Shown piece by piece: positions 32,065-39,629 of a DNA stretch of 53,202 nucleotides; positions within the stretch are counted from its first letter, which is position 1, and each line of letters begins with the position of its first letter. Source of the stretch: Ruminococcaceae bacterium UBA6845 (GTDB lineage Bacteria > Bacillota > Clostridia > Oscillospirales > Acutalibacteraceae); NCBI GenBank assembly GCA_002449395.1, contig DKDP01000039.1, forward strand, positions 1 through 53,202. The letters are read 5' to 3'. The translations under genes were made by a program, and so were the position numbers. The notes below the pieces were generated by a model, which made no database searches, was not told the DNA's origin, and was given only the letters and a program-made list of their open reading frames with translations.

Positions 32065-32162
32065 GGTATCACTCTTCTATGTTTTATTGCCTCGCCTACT
32101 GAGGCGTCGAGAAAATTTCTTATAACTACTAATGTAGGTTGATAAAAGTTAGCAGAAAACTT

Positions 32163-32287
32163 GGCTCCCTTTTAGGGGAGCTGGCGCATAAGCGACTGAG
32201 GGGTTTTGCAAAGAGTTTTATGAAAATTGACTTAACCCCTCCGACTTCGGCGCAATCCGCCGAAGCCACCTCCCCTAAAGGGGCGGC
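32163..32287. repeat. Palindromic repeat pair 3 (between valS and folC)
   Basis: Two units in opposite orientation: 32163-32208 (minus), the CCCCTCAGTC type, and 32234-32287 (plus), the CCCCTCCG type with CTTCGGCG / CGCCGAAG and CACCTCCCCTAAAGGGG. The spacer is about 25 bp. The plus unit closely matches the minus unit of pair 1. Confidence 0.85.
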
Positions 32288-32323
32288 AAGAGTTTTTCTA
32301 CACTGATAACCCACTAAATCATT

Positions 32324-32350
32324 ACCTCCTCAAAATAAAAATGAGGAGGT
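32324..32350 (-). terminator. Hairpin after valS
   Basis: ACCTCCTCA / TGAGGAGGT, a 9-bp stem 13 bp past the valS stop. The loop is T-rich on the minus strand (TTTTTATTT), but no T-run follows the stem, so it may be a weak terminator. Confidence 0.5.
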
Positions 32351-32362
32351 TGATTTTAATAC

Positions 32363-34990
32363 TTACTTTTGGAATTTCTCAATACTCTCGTCGATCATAG
32401 CGATTTTATCACGGAGCTTCTGAGCCGCCTCACGCTGACCGTCAACAACGGCTTTCGGAGCTTTTGCTACAAAGTTTTCGTTATTGAGCTTCTTGTCAAT
32501 AAATTCAAGATCCTTAAGAACCTTTTCCTTTTCCTTATTGAGTCTTGCGATTTCCTTTTCAAAATCAACAAGCTCGCCGAGAGGAATATAAATCTTGGCG
32601 TCTGTCGTAACGATACAAACTGCGTCGTCAATCTCAAAGCTGTCGCCGATCTCAGCCTCAGAACAGGATGCAAGTCTCTGCATAAAGATACCCGCTTTTT
32701 CAAAAGTATCCTTATGAGCCGTTGCAATATAATACTTGGCTTTCTTTGACGGCGGAACATTCATTTCAGCTCTGCGGTTACGGATAGCACGGACAGCTTC
32801 CATAATTCTGTCCATCTCCTGCTCCTCAACGCTGAAGTTGTACTCGTCCTTATAAACAGGCCACTCGGAAATCATTATCGACTCACCCTCGTGAGGCAGG
32901 GTCTGCCAAATTTCCTCGGTGATGAACGGCATAAACGGGTGCAGGAGCTTGAGTGTGTTCGACATAATGTAAACAAGCATATCTCTTGCAGTCTGAGCCG
33001 CCTTTTCATCGCCGGAATTAAGTCTGATCTTTGAAATCTCGATATACCAATCGCAGAATACATCCCAAATAAAGTCATAGAGCTTCTGAACGGCAATACC
33101 GAGCTCAAATTTATCAAGGTTATCCGTTACTTCCTTTGTAAGGTTGTTGAACAGGCTGAGAATCCACTTGTCCTCGAGAGCAAGGTCATCGGGAATATGC
33201 GGAGCTTTTTCGTCCTCGCCGAGATTCATAAGAATGAATCTTGCCGCATTCCAGAGCTTATTCGCAAAATTACGGCTTGCGCCGACCTTTTCGTCGGAGA
33301 AACGCATATCGTTTCCGGGGCTGTTGCCCGTTGCAAGTGTAAATCTGAGAGCGTCTGCGCCGTACTGATCAATAACAATCAGCGGATCAATACCGTTACC
33401 GAGCGACTTGGACATCTTTCTGCCCTGTGCGTCACGGACAATGCCGTGGATAAATACGGTATCAAACGGTCTCTCGTGCATATTCTCAACTGACGAGAAT
33501 ATCATTCTTGCAACCCAGAAGAAAATAATATCATAACCCGTAACAAGCGTACTTGTCGGGAAATAGTGAGCAAGTTCAGGTGTCTTGTCCGGCCAGCCGA
33601 GTGTTGAGAACGGCCAGAGAGCGGATGAAAACCACGTATCAAGAGTGTCGGGATCCTGAGTGAGATGAGTACAGCCGCACTTCGGGCAAACTGTCGGTGT
33701 CTCCTTGGAAACAACAACCTCGCCGCACTCGTCGCAGTACCACGCAGGGATTCTGTGACCCCACCAAAGCTGACGGGAAATACACCAGTCCTTGATATTT
33801 TCCATCCAGTGATAATATGTCTTATCAAAACGCTCGGGAACAAACTTAACCTCGCCGTTCTTCACGCAGTCGATAGCCGGCTTTGCAAGCGGCTCCATCT
33901 TAACGAACCACTGCTTTGAAACCTTGGGCTCAATTGAGCTGTGGCAGCGGTAGCAAACGCCGACATTATGGTTATAGTCCTCAATCTTGACGATTGCGCC
34001 CTCTTTTTCGAGGTCCTCAACGATCGCCTTGCGGGCTTCCATTCTGTCCATTCCTGCATACTTGCCCCATTCGGGTTTGATGTGTGCGTCGTCGGTGAAT
34101 GTATCAATAACCTCAAGGTTATGTCTGAGACCGACCTCAAAGTCGTTCGGGTCATGAGCAGGTGTGATCTTAACACAGCCCGTTCCGAAGTCCATTTCAA
34201 CATAATCATCGGCAATGACCGGAATCTCCCTGTGAACGATCGGGAGAATAAGCGTTTTGCCGACGATGTCCTTGTATCTTTCATCATTCGGGTTAACCGC
34301 AACAGCGGTATCGCCGAGCATTGTCTCGGGTCTTGTGGTCGCAAGCTCAAGGTAACCGCTTCCGTCCTTGAACGGATAGCGAAGATGCCAGAAGTGACCT
34401 GTCTGATCCTCGTATTCAACCTCAGCGTCGGAAATCGAAGTAAGGCAATGCGGGCACCAGTTTACTATACGCTCGCCACGGTAGATAAGTCCCTTATTGT
34501 AAAGATTGACGAAAACTTCTTTAACAGCCTTGCTGCAGCCCTCGTCCATTGTGAAACGCTCTCTGTCCCAGTCGCAGGAAGAACCCATTTTCTTGAGCTG
34601 TTCGATGATTCTGCCACCGAACTTTTCTTTCCACTCCCAGGCTCTTTTGAGGAAGCCCTCACGTCCGATATCTTCCTTTGTGATGCCTTCCTTACGCATA
34701 GCCTCAACAATCTTTGCCTCGGTTGCAATGGATGCGTGATCCGTTCCCGGAAGCCACAAAGCGTCATAGCCCTGCATTCTTCTGTAACGGATAAGAATGT
34801 CCTGAAGTGTATTGTCAAGCGCATGACCCATATGAAGCTGACCGGTAATGTTCGGCGGCGGTATAACTATTGTATACGGCTTCTTCTCGGGATCGCACTT
34901 GGCATGAAAATATTTTCCGTCGAGCCAGAATTTATATATCCTGTCCTCAACGTCTTTCGGATCGTACTGTTTAGCAAGATCTTTTGCCAT
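32363..34990 (-). CDS. valS: Valine--tRNA ligase
   Basis: Charges tRNA-Val; 875 aa, full length. The class I signatures are PPPNITGQLHMGHALDN (HIGH) and GRKMSKSLGNGIDPL (KMSKS). The editing domain (GDTAVAVNPNDERYKDIVGK), a zinc-type insertion (CDECGEVVVSKETPTVCPKC) and the C-terminal ValS coiled-coil arm (FEKEIARLNKEKEKVLKDLE) are present. AAGGAGG lies before the ATG. It is controlled by a T-box leader (35032-35306). Confidence 0.98.
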   Translation of the reverse strand: MAKDLAKQYDPKDVEDRIYKFWLDGKYFHAKCDPEKKPYTIVIPPPNITGQLHMGHALDNTLQDILIRYRRMQGYDALWLPGTDHASIATEAKIVEAMRKEGITKEDIGREGFLKRAWEWKEKFGGRIIEQLKKMGSSCDWDRERFTMDEGCSKAVKEVFVNLYNKGLIYRGERIVNWCPHCLTSISDAEVEYEDQTGHFWHLRYPFKDGSGYLELATTRPETMLGDTAVAVNPNDERYKDIVGKTLILPIVHREIPVIADDYVEMDFGTGCVKITPAHDPNDFEVGLRHNLEVIDTFTDDAHIKPEWGKYAGMDRMEARKAIVEDLEKEGAIVKIEDYNHNVGVCYRCHSSIEPKVSKQWFVKMEPLAKPAIDCVKNGEVKFVPERFDKTYYHWMENIKDWCISRQLWWGHRIPAWYCDECGEVVVSKETPTVCPKCGCTHLTQDPDTLDTWFSSALWPFSTLGWPDKTPELAHYFPTSTLVTGYDIIFFWVARMIFSSVENMHERPFDTVFIHGIVRDAQGRKMSKSLGNGIDPLIVIDQYGADALRFTLATGNSPGNDMRFSDEKVGASRNFANKLWNAARFILMNLGEDEKAPHIPDDLALEDKWILSLFNNLTKEVTDNLDKFELGIAVQKLYDFIWDVFCDWYIEISKIRLNSGDEKAAQTARDMLVYIMSNTLKLLHPFMPFITEEIWQTLPHEGESIMISEWPVYKDEYNFSVEEQEMDRIMEAVRAIRNRRAEMNVPPSKKAKYYIATAHKDTFEKAGIFMQRLASCSEAEIGDSFEIDDAVCIVTTDAKIYIPLGELVDFEKEIARLNKEKEKVLKDLEFIDKKLNNENFVAKAPKAVVDGQREAAQKLRDKIAMIDESIEKFQK

Positions 34991-35031
34991 TGAATTTTCC
35001 TCCTTATATCAATGCAGTTAATTTACAAAAT

Positions 35032-35065
35032 AAAAAACTCGCCTCAAGGAAAACCTTGAGACGAG
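35032..35065 (-). terminator. T-box-controlled terminator of valS
   Basis: Minus-strand stem CTCGTCTCAAGG / CCTTGAGGCGAG with a TTTT loop, followed by TTTTTTATTTTG. It competes with the antiterminator formed by the T-box sequence just upstream. Confidence 0.9.
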
Positions 35066-35265
35066 ATAAACCCGTGGTACCACTCAAATTGTATTCGTAA
35101 GAATACCGCTCGAAACCTTAACGCAGTTTTACGGGAGGGGTCTACGGCTTATGCTTTCTTCCCTCCGGCTCGGGAGCTACAAATCGGGTAACGGCTGACG
35201 TCTTTCACCTGCCGACGTCTCTCTGAAAACCGAACAACTCGAAAACTCTCCGTCATTGCCATTTT
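35066..35265 (-). promoter_or_regulatory. T-box riboswitch (valine, specifier GUA) upstream of valS
   Basis: The leader RNA contains the T-box core GTGGTACCACGG (minus strand, around 35071-35084), which pairs with the uncharged tRNA acceptor end. The Stem I element CAGAGAGACGTCGGC with GGTGAAAGACGTC is upstream of it. A GUA triplet (35178-35180) in TTTGTAGCTCCCGAGCC fits the specifier position and is a valine codon, in agreement with the gene. Low charged tRNA-Val should favour read-through into valS. With promoter and terminator, this leader explains the gap 34991-35313. Confidence 0.92.
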
Positions 35266-35277
35266 GATGTTGTATGT

Positions 35278-35306
35278 ATTTTATCATCACGGGAGAATTT
35301 TGTCAA
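35278..35306 (-). promoter_or_regulatory. valS promoter
   Basis: The minus strand reads TTGACA (35301-35306), a 17-nt spacer and TAAAAT (35278-35283), immediately behind the stop of the TetR gene and just before the T-box leader. Confidence 0.85.
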
Positions 35307-35313
35307 TAGAAAT

Positions 35314-35925
35314 TCACTTTTTTTCGTTTGCCGCACGTGCAAGGGCAGCCTCAATATTACCCGTAACGGTAAGACCGAGCAAATGAATAAGCTCCTGGCT
35401 TGACATTCTCGCCGCACCGCTTGTTTCAAGCCAGCTCTGTACGATTCCGCCGAGAGCAATGGCATAGAAATTCGAAATAAAGTTCTTATAGTATTCGTCA
35501 ACCTGAATGTTTTCGGATTTGACATCGACAACACGGCGCACGCTTGCTTTCAATCCCTCATAAACAAAGTTTGAAAAATAAACTCTTGCTCTGGAATTGA
35601 TTACGCTGAGAATCTCGTTGCGGTGCTCCTCGATGTACTTGAACAGAGCGTTGATAATTCCGTCCCAGTCATCCCTTGTGCCGATTTCACCGTTCAAAAT
35701 GTCCTTGTTGTTCTTTTCAATAAGCTCAACGGCATCGTGCTGATACATCCATTCGACAAGAGCATAAATATCCTGAAAATGATAATAAAATGTCTGTCTG
35801 TTTACCCCGCAGGCATCAACTATCTCATGGATTTTGATCTTATCGAGAGGTTTTTTCCGCATCAGATTTCTTAAAGATTCTGCAAGCATCAGTTTTGTCT
35901 TGTCACCCGAACGCTGACTTGCCAT
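35314..35925 (-). CDS. TetR/AcrR-family transcriptional regulator
   Basis: 203 aa. The N-terminal helix-turn-helix is KIKIHEIVDACGVNRQTFYY with HFQDIYALVEWMY, of the DhaS-like subgroup whose C-terminal domain carries IVQSWLETSGAARMSSQELI. The ligand and targets are unknown. No operon partner is present, so autoregulation is likely. The ATG at 35923-35925 has AGGAAGTGAT upstream; the extension to 35943 was dropped. Confidence 0.88.
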   Translation of the reverse strand: MASQRSGDKTKLMLAESLRNLMRKKPLDKIKIHEIVDACGVNRQTFYYHFQDIYALVEWMYQHDAVELIEKNNKDILNGEIGTRDDWDGIINALFKYIEEHRNEILSVINSRARVYFSNFVYEGLKASVRRVVDVKSENIQVDEYYKNFISNFYAIALGGIVQSWLETSGAARMSSQELIHLLGLTVTGNIEAALARAANEKK

Positions 35926-35958
35926 TTTATCACTTCCTATCAATAATATTGTAACGTC

Positions 35959-35987
35959 ATATTACCACATTTCCAAACATTTTTCAA
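35959..35987 (-). promoter_or_regulatory. Promoter of the TetR gene
   Basis: The minus strand reads TTGAAA (35982-35987), a 17-nt spacer and TAATAT (35959-35964). Downstream lies ACAATATTG, a short palindrome that could be part of an operator. Confidence 0.6.
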
Positions 35988-36050
35988 TACATTTTGTTAT
36001 ACAGTTGTTTGTACATTTTTAACGGTTTGTCGATTTTATAGTTCATTTAA

Positions 36051-36075
36051 GAAGAAAAGCCCGCAAAATGCAGGC
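36051..36075 (-). terminator. Terminator after the helical-bundle gene
   Basis: Minus-strand stem GCCTGCA / TGCGGGC (7 bp with one G-U pair, 3-nt loop) followed by TTTTCTTC, 7 bp past the stop codon at 36082. Confidence 0.75.
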
Positions 36076-36081
36076 ATTTTC

Positions 36082-36516
36082 TTACAAATATGCTCTTATT
36101 TCTTCCGAAAAATCACTTTCAATTTTTATCAATCTTTTTGTCAGTTCTTTTGACGCCTCGTCAGCCGCCTTGTACTGATTAAGGTATCGGCTGAGGGATT
36201 TAACTCCCATATTGCACCCGTCGGTCATCAGATCGGCAATCGTTTCGTCAGAGCAGTCCGCAGCCATTTTGAAATTTGTTTTTATCTGCGACATACCTTT
36301 AATCAGCGGATTCGGATTTTTCCCTTCGTCGTGATATTTGCCGAGGAGCTTTTGAATATCGCCGTTTAATTGCTGATGATCGTCCTTTAAATCAATCAGC
36401 TTTTCACGGAATTTATCGTTTGATACCGAATCCAGAACGTCGTCAATAGCGGCGATTCCCATTTTCACTCCCGAATCACATTCCCTCAAAAGTCTGATTG
36501 TATCCTGTTCAATCAT
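36082..36516 (-). CDS. Four-helix-bundle protein (DUF2383/ferritin-like), function unknown
   Basis: 144 aa, wholly helical by pattern (LLRECDSGVKMGIAAIDDVL, FREKLIDLKDDHQQLNGDIQ, MTDGCNMGVKSLSRYLNQYK, ELTKRLIKIESDFSEEIRAY). It resembles a clostridial family related to DUF2383 that I recall but cannot name with certainty. Scattered Glu and His residues make metal binding possible, but no clean ExxH ferritin motif is seen. The ATG at 36514-36516 has GAGGTGAT upstream; a GTG at 36523-36525 was rejected. Confidence 0.7.
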   Translation of the reverse strand: MIEQDTIRLLRECDSGVKMGIAAIDDVLDSVSNDKFREKLIDLKDDHQQLNGDIQKLLGKYHDEGKNPNPLIKGMSQIKTNFKMAADCSDETIADLMTDGCNMGVKSLSRYLNQYKAADEASKELTKRLIKIESDFSEEIRAYL

Positions 36517-36616
36517 TTTAATCACCTCTGATTTATTGTTTTCGGCATTTTGAGCAATATACGGTGTTCCGATAATAAAACTTTTTAAAATAATTCAAGA
36601 TTTTGCCCTTAAGCAC

Positions 36617-36644
36617 TTGACATTTATAAAAATTGTGGTAAAAT
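36617..36644 (+). promoter_or_regulatory. tRNA-Pro promoter
   Basis: TTGACA (36617-36622), 16-nt spacer, TAAAAT (36639-36644), with an extended -10 (TGG before it). It lies 12 bp upstream of the mature tRNA. Confidence 0.8.
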
Positions 36645-36655
36645 AACTCAGGTAT

Positions 36656-36731
36656 CCGGGTGTAGCGCAGGTGGTAGCGCGCTTGAATGGGGTTCAAGAG
36701 GCCGTGAGTTCGAGTCTCGCCACTCGGACCA
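36656..36731 (+). tRNA. tRNA-Pro (anticodon GGG)
   Basis: 76 nt including an encoded CCA. Acceptor stem is CCGGGTG / CACTCGG (one G-U); D arm GCGC-loop-GCGC. The anticodon stem is CTTGA / TCAAG with loop ATGGGGT, so the anticodon is GGG at 36689-36691. Variable loop is AGGCC; T arm GTGAG-TTCGAGT-CTCGC; discriminator A then CCA. It reads CCC and CCU proline codons. Promoter and terminator flank it, so it is a single-gene unit. Confidence 0.97.
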
Positions 36732-36732
36732 T

Positions 36733-36766
36733 AGATCGGAAGTTGTTTTACAGCTTCCGATCTTTT
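36733..36766 (+). terminator. tRNA-Pro terminator
   Basis: AGATCGGAAG / CTTCCGATCT (10-bp perfect stem, 11-nt loop) followed by TTTTCC, directly after the tRNA. Confidence 0.9.
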
Positions 36767-36780
36767 CCGTTAATCTAATA

Positions 36781-36818
36781 AACCGTGCAGGTGAATTACA
36801 CTTGCACGGTTATTTTTT
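36781..36818. terminator. Second hairpin, overlapping the end of the DUF1294 gene
   Basis: AACCGTGCAGGTG / CACTTGCACGGTT (13 bp with one mismatch-like G-U, 5-nt loop) followed by ATTTTTTTA on plus. It backs up the tRNA terminator. On minus it overlaps the DUF1294 stop codon and is followed by TTTATTAG, so it may also end that operon. Confidence 0.7.
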
Positions 36819-37074
36819 TAGCTATGAATATGATAAGAAGCACCTGTGCGATCAGAATAAGAGGTATTCCGAACTTAAAGTACCATTTCTTTGTTTTGTG
36901 GTGAAAAATATACATTGCGGCAAGACCGCCGAATGATCCGCCGAAAAGCGACAGCACAAACAATGTCAGCTCGCTGATTCGGAACCTGCCTTTTACAGCT
37001 TTTCTTTTGTCTATGCCGAACACGGTAAAGGTTAATATATTAATAATTGTAAGCCATATGTAGAAATATTTCAT
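36796..37074 (-). CDS. DUF1294 membrane protein
   Basis: 92 aa with three or so transmembrane helices (YFYIWLTIINILTFTVFGID, LTLFVLSLFGGSFGGLAAMY, GIPLILIAQVLLIIFIAKKI). The DUF1294 signature is FGIDKRKAVKGRFRISE, then LFGGSFGG and HHKTKKWYFKFG. The function is unknown. It overlaps the preceding membrane-protein gene by 4 nt (ATGA). Confidence 0.88.
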   Translation of the reverse strand: MKYFYIWLTIINILTFTVFGIDKRKAVKGRFRISELTLFVLSLFGGSFGGLAAMYIFHHKTKKWYFKFGIPLILIAQVLLIIFIAKKITVQV

Positions 37075-37493
37075 TCTTTACATTCCTTATTTTTAAAATA
37101 CAATATAACAGAAATAACCAGCTCAAAGAAAAATGACACGAGGGTAAAATATCTCGCCGAGGGAATTATCATAGCCCCGGCGGCACCGTATGCATCTCCG
37201 GAATGCATTAAAATAACACGTAATACACTTAATAACGTTATACACGAAAGACCGGATATGTACGAAACAAACCCAATCAAGAAGAATAGAAAAATTGATT
37301 TCAACCTTTTTTGTTTGGACTCAAAAAGGCAATATATAACGGCAAACGGTATTGCCGCCAAAGCGGACAGTCTAAAACTCCATACAGCAGATATTTCATT
37401 CCCGAATGTTGGGATAAACAGCTCGAGTAAAAGATATATGGCAACACTTTTTATCAAGCCGTAAGGAATAGCTTTTAAAAGGTTCTTTTTCAT
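37071..37493 (-). CDS. Small multi-pass membrane protein, function unknown
   Basis: 140 aa, four predicted transmembrane helices (LIKSVAIYLLLELFIPTFGN, SFRLSALAAIPFAVIYCLFE, SIFLFFLIGFVSYISGLSCI, FTLVSFFFELVISVILYFKN). No family was recognised. GGAGG lies 7 nt before the ATG, and it is coupled to the DUF1294 gene. Its base composition seems more AT-rich than the neighbours, which may indicate recent acquisition. Confidence 0.75.
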   Translation of the reverse strand: MKKNLLKAIPYGLIKSVAIYLLLELFIPTFGNEISAVWSFRLSALAAIPFAVIYCLFESKQKRLKSIFLFFLIGFVSYISGLSCITLLSVLRVILMHSGDAYGAAGAMIIPSARYFTLVSFFFELVISVILYFKNKECKE

Positions 37494-37550
37494 TTTTATC
37501 CTCCGTTTTTTAGCGGTCCCACGCTTAATTTAAGATTTATTTGACTTTAA

Positions 37551-37669
37551 CAAAACCCCTCAGTCACGACATAAGGTCGTGACAGCTCCCCTGCAAGGGA
37601 GCCAAGTATAGGGTTCTATCCGGCTTTGCGGCACGATCACCGCAAGCGGTTCTCACCAGCAAGGGAGCC
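37551..37669 (+). repeat. Palindromic repeat cluster 4 (between yebC and the membrane-protein gene)
   Basis: Unit 37551-37602 is of the CCCCTCAGTC type: inner stem CACGAC / GTCGTG, then ACAGCTCCCCTGCAAGGGAGCC. A diverged second unit at 37612-37669 has CCGC / GCGG and ends AGCAAGGGAGCCC. With the direct repeats at 37691-37853 this accounts for most of the 406-bp gap 37494-37899. Confidence 0.75.
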
Positions 37670-37690
37670 CAAAATTTCTTAAAAAAGCAA

Positions 37691-37853
37691 GGGTCGAGCT
37701 ATTTTGGATGAAAAAGGCATTTTCTCTCATTGACGGCGTATGCTTATACACAACTATAACTATAAAAAATTGAGCTTCATTCAAAAGTAAGGACTGTCGA
37801 TTTTGGATGCAGAAGTCGGCTTCTTTCGACGTAGGCGTATGTTTATACGTCAA
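37691..37853. repeat. Tandem imperfect direct repeat (two ~62-bp copies, 99-bp period)
   Basis: Copies at about 37691-37754 and 37790-37853 share ATTTTGGATG (37701 and 37800) and GGCGTATG-TTATAC, with a variable centre. A 102-codon minus-strand ORF (37653-37961) translates them twice (YKHTP...FIQN), but it is repeat-derived and not a gene. Confidence 0.65.
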
Positions 37854-37899
37854 GTCGGAAAAGTCGGCTTGTGCGCCAAAAGCGCCAGTCCGAATTAGT

Positions 37900-38628
37900 T
37901 TAGTCCATTTCCCAGTTATGCCAAACGTTCTGAACATCATCATTATCGTCGAACATATCAAGCATCTTCGTCATATTGGCGATGTCGTCCTCATTTGTCA
38001 GCTTTGTATAGGTTGTGGGAACATATTCAACCTCAGCAGAAAGGAAAGAGTATCCCTTTGCCTCGAGATCATCACGAACTCCGCCGAGATCATTCGGCTC
38101 GGTACGGATCTCAAAGATTCCCTCATCGTCGGTGATGAAATCGGTTGCGCCTGCCTCAAGAGCATCCTCCATCAGCTTCTCCTCGTCTACATCCTCCGCC
38201 TCGATCGTGATAACACCGCAGCGGTTGAACATAAAGGAAACACAGCCGCTCTGTCCCATATTTCCGCCGTACTTGTCAAAGTAATGTCTTACATCACCTG
38301 CGGTACGGTTACGGTTATCGGTAAGAGTTTCTACGATAACTGCGATACCTGACGGGCCGTAGCCCTCATACATAATATCCTCGTAATTATCGGCACTGCC
38401 CTCGCCTGCCGCTTTCTTGATAATACGCTCAATGTTATCGTTCGGAACATTGTTTGCCTTAGCTTTTGCAATAACGTCCTTGAGCTTTGAATTGACTGTC
38501 GGATCCGGTCCGCCCGACTTAACGGCTACCGAGATTTCTCTGCCAATTTTAGTAAATACCTTTGCACGTGCGCCGTCGGTCTTTTCCTTCTTGCGCTTAA
38601 TCGTGCTCCATTTTGAATGTCCTGACAT
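37900..38628 (-). CDS. yebC: YebC/PmpR-family protein
   Basis: 242 aa, full length. It carries the YebC signature MSGHSKWSTIKRKKEKTDGA at the start, then KVFTKIGREISVAVKSGGPD, NVPNDNIERIIKKAAGEG and YEGYGPSGIAVIVETLTDNR. Members act as DNA-binding regulators or, more recently, as ribosome-associated factors that help translate proline stretches; sequence does not separate these. It has a consensus promoter and seems monocistronic. Confidence 0.96.
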   Translation of the reverse strand: MSGHSKWSTIKRKKEKTDGARAKVFTKIGREISVAVKSGGPDPTVNSKLKDVIAKAKANNVPNDNIERIIKKAAGEGSADNYEDIMYEGYGPSGIAVIVETLTDNRNRTAGDVRHYFDKYGGNMGQSGCVSFMFNRCGVITIEAEDVDEEKLMEDALEAGATDFITDDEGIFEIRTEPNDLGGVRDDLEAKGYSFLSAEVEYVPTTYTKLTNEDDIANMTKMLDMFDDNDDVQNVWHNWEMD

Positions 38629-38664
38629 AAAATCACCATTTCCTGTCGAATATTTAACTTTTAA

Positions 38665-38693
38665 ATTATATACTCAATAATCTGATTTGTCAA
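38665..38693 (-). promoter_or_regulatory. yebC promoter
   Basis: The minus strand reads TTGACA (38688-38693), a 17-nt spacer and TATAAT (38665-38670): a perfect sigma-A consensus, 3 bp after the yitT stop codon. Confidence 0.9.
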
Positions 38694-38696
38694 CAA

Positions 38697-39629
38697 TTAA
38701 TCATCAATAGCGGGCGGAGTAAATCCATAGCCGAGGATTTCGTTTGCCTCAGACATAACAATGAATGCCTCAGGGTCTATCTCCTTGCACATTCTTTTGA
38801 TGTTCGGAATCTCGTGGCTTCTTGCGGCGCAGATTACAAGCTCGCTGAGTTCGCCCGTATATCCGCCCTTGCCCTCGATGATAGTCGCACCTCTGTGACC
38901 TCTCTTTGTAATTGCTTCGGCAAGCTCCGAGCCCTTTTTCTTGGTGAAAATATAAAGCATTTTGCCGTTGCCCGTGCCGTAGAGTATGAAGTCCATAACC
39001 TTTGAGGAAACAAAAATCAGAATTGCGGCATAAAGCACACTGTCAATGCTCTTAAATACAATAGCCGCCGCAACAACAACCGCCGCATCGCAAAGCATTA
39101 TCATCCTGCCGATCGACATATGCGGCCATATTTTTTTGAGCAATCTGCCGAGGACATCCGTGCCGCCCGAGGTTGCACCTCTTACAATAATAAGCGCAAT
39201 TCCCGCTCCGCACATCGCTCCGCAAAAGATGGAAGCAAGCAGTTTATCGCCCTGATACGGACCGATCAAGCCCCTGTTCATCGCCAGTTTAACACCGTCG
39301 ATTATAACAGAAAGAACTCCCGTTACCCATAGGGTTTTAAAGGTGAAGAATTTGCCGATAAATATCCACGCAAGAATAATCAGCGGCACATTCAGCAAAA
39401 ATCCCGTGAAGCCGACCGGGCACTGAGGGAAAAGATAGTTTATTATAATCGCAACACCCGTCATACCGCTCTGTGCAATTTTATTCGGAATTGCAAAAAT
39501 ATTAACTCCCAGTGAGTAAAGAAGGCAACCGATAACAAAATAAACATTGTCAACAGCAAACTTTTTCAGACTGTACTTTTTAAAATCCTGAACAAGCGAA
39601 TTTTTCTTTTGCAAAGTTATCCTCCTCAT
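38697..39629 (-). CDS. YitT-family membrane protein with C-terminal DUF2179 domain
   Basis: 310 aa. It has about five or six transmembrane helices (YFVIGCLLYSLGVNIFAIPN, IVRGATSGGTDVLGRLLKKI), then a cytoplasmic DUF2179 domain (RGHRGATIIEGKGGYTGELS, RSHEIPNIKRMCKEIDPEAF). The transport role is unknown. The ATG at 39627-39629 overlaps the mrnC stop (ATGA). However, the bases after it form AGGAGG 6 nt before a TTG (39612-39614), so translation may really start at that TTG, giving 305 aa. Confidence 0.92.
   Translation of the reverse strand: MRRITLQKKNSLVQDFKKYSLKKFAVDNVYFVIGCLLYSLGVNIFAIPNKIAQSGMTGVAIIINYLFPQCPVGFTGFLLNVPLIILAWIFIGKFFTFKTLWVTGVLSVIIDGVKLAMNRGLIGPYQGDKLLASIFCGAMCGAGIALIIVRGATSGGTDVLGRLLKKIWPHMSIGRMIMLCDAAVVVAAAIVFKSIDSVLYAAILIFVSSKVMDFILYGTGNGKMLYIFTKKKGSELAEAITKRGHRGATIIEGKGGYTGELSELVICAARSHEIPNIKRMCKEIDPEAFIVMSEANEILGYGFTPPAIDD

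Noticed and set aside
32129..32314. 61-codon ORF between valS and folC
   Set aside because: It lies almost wholly in the palindromic repeat pair, so it is a repeat artefact.
33941..34993. 350-codon plus-strand ORF opposite valS
   Set aside because: Antisense shadow of a full-length valyl-tRNA synthetase with no protein motif and no plausible start signals.
25494..37669. Possible CRISPR array from the repeated palindromes
   Set aside because: Copies are scattered between genes, not regularly spaced, and no cas genes are present.
37653..37961. 102-codon minus-strand ORF after yebC
   Set aside because: It is built from two copies of a direct repeat plus the 3' end of yebC in another frame; there is no RBS or family match.
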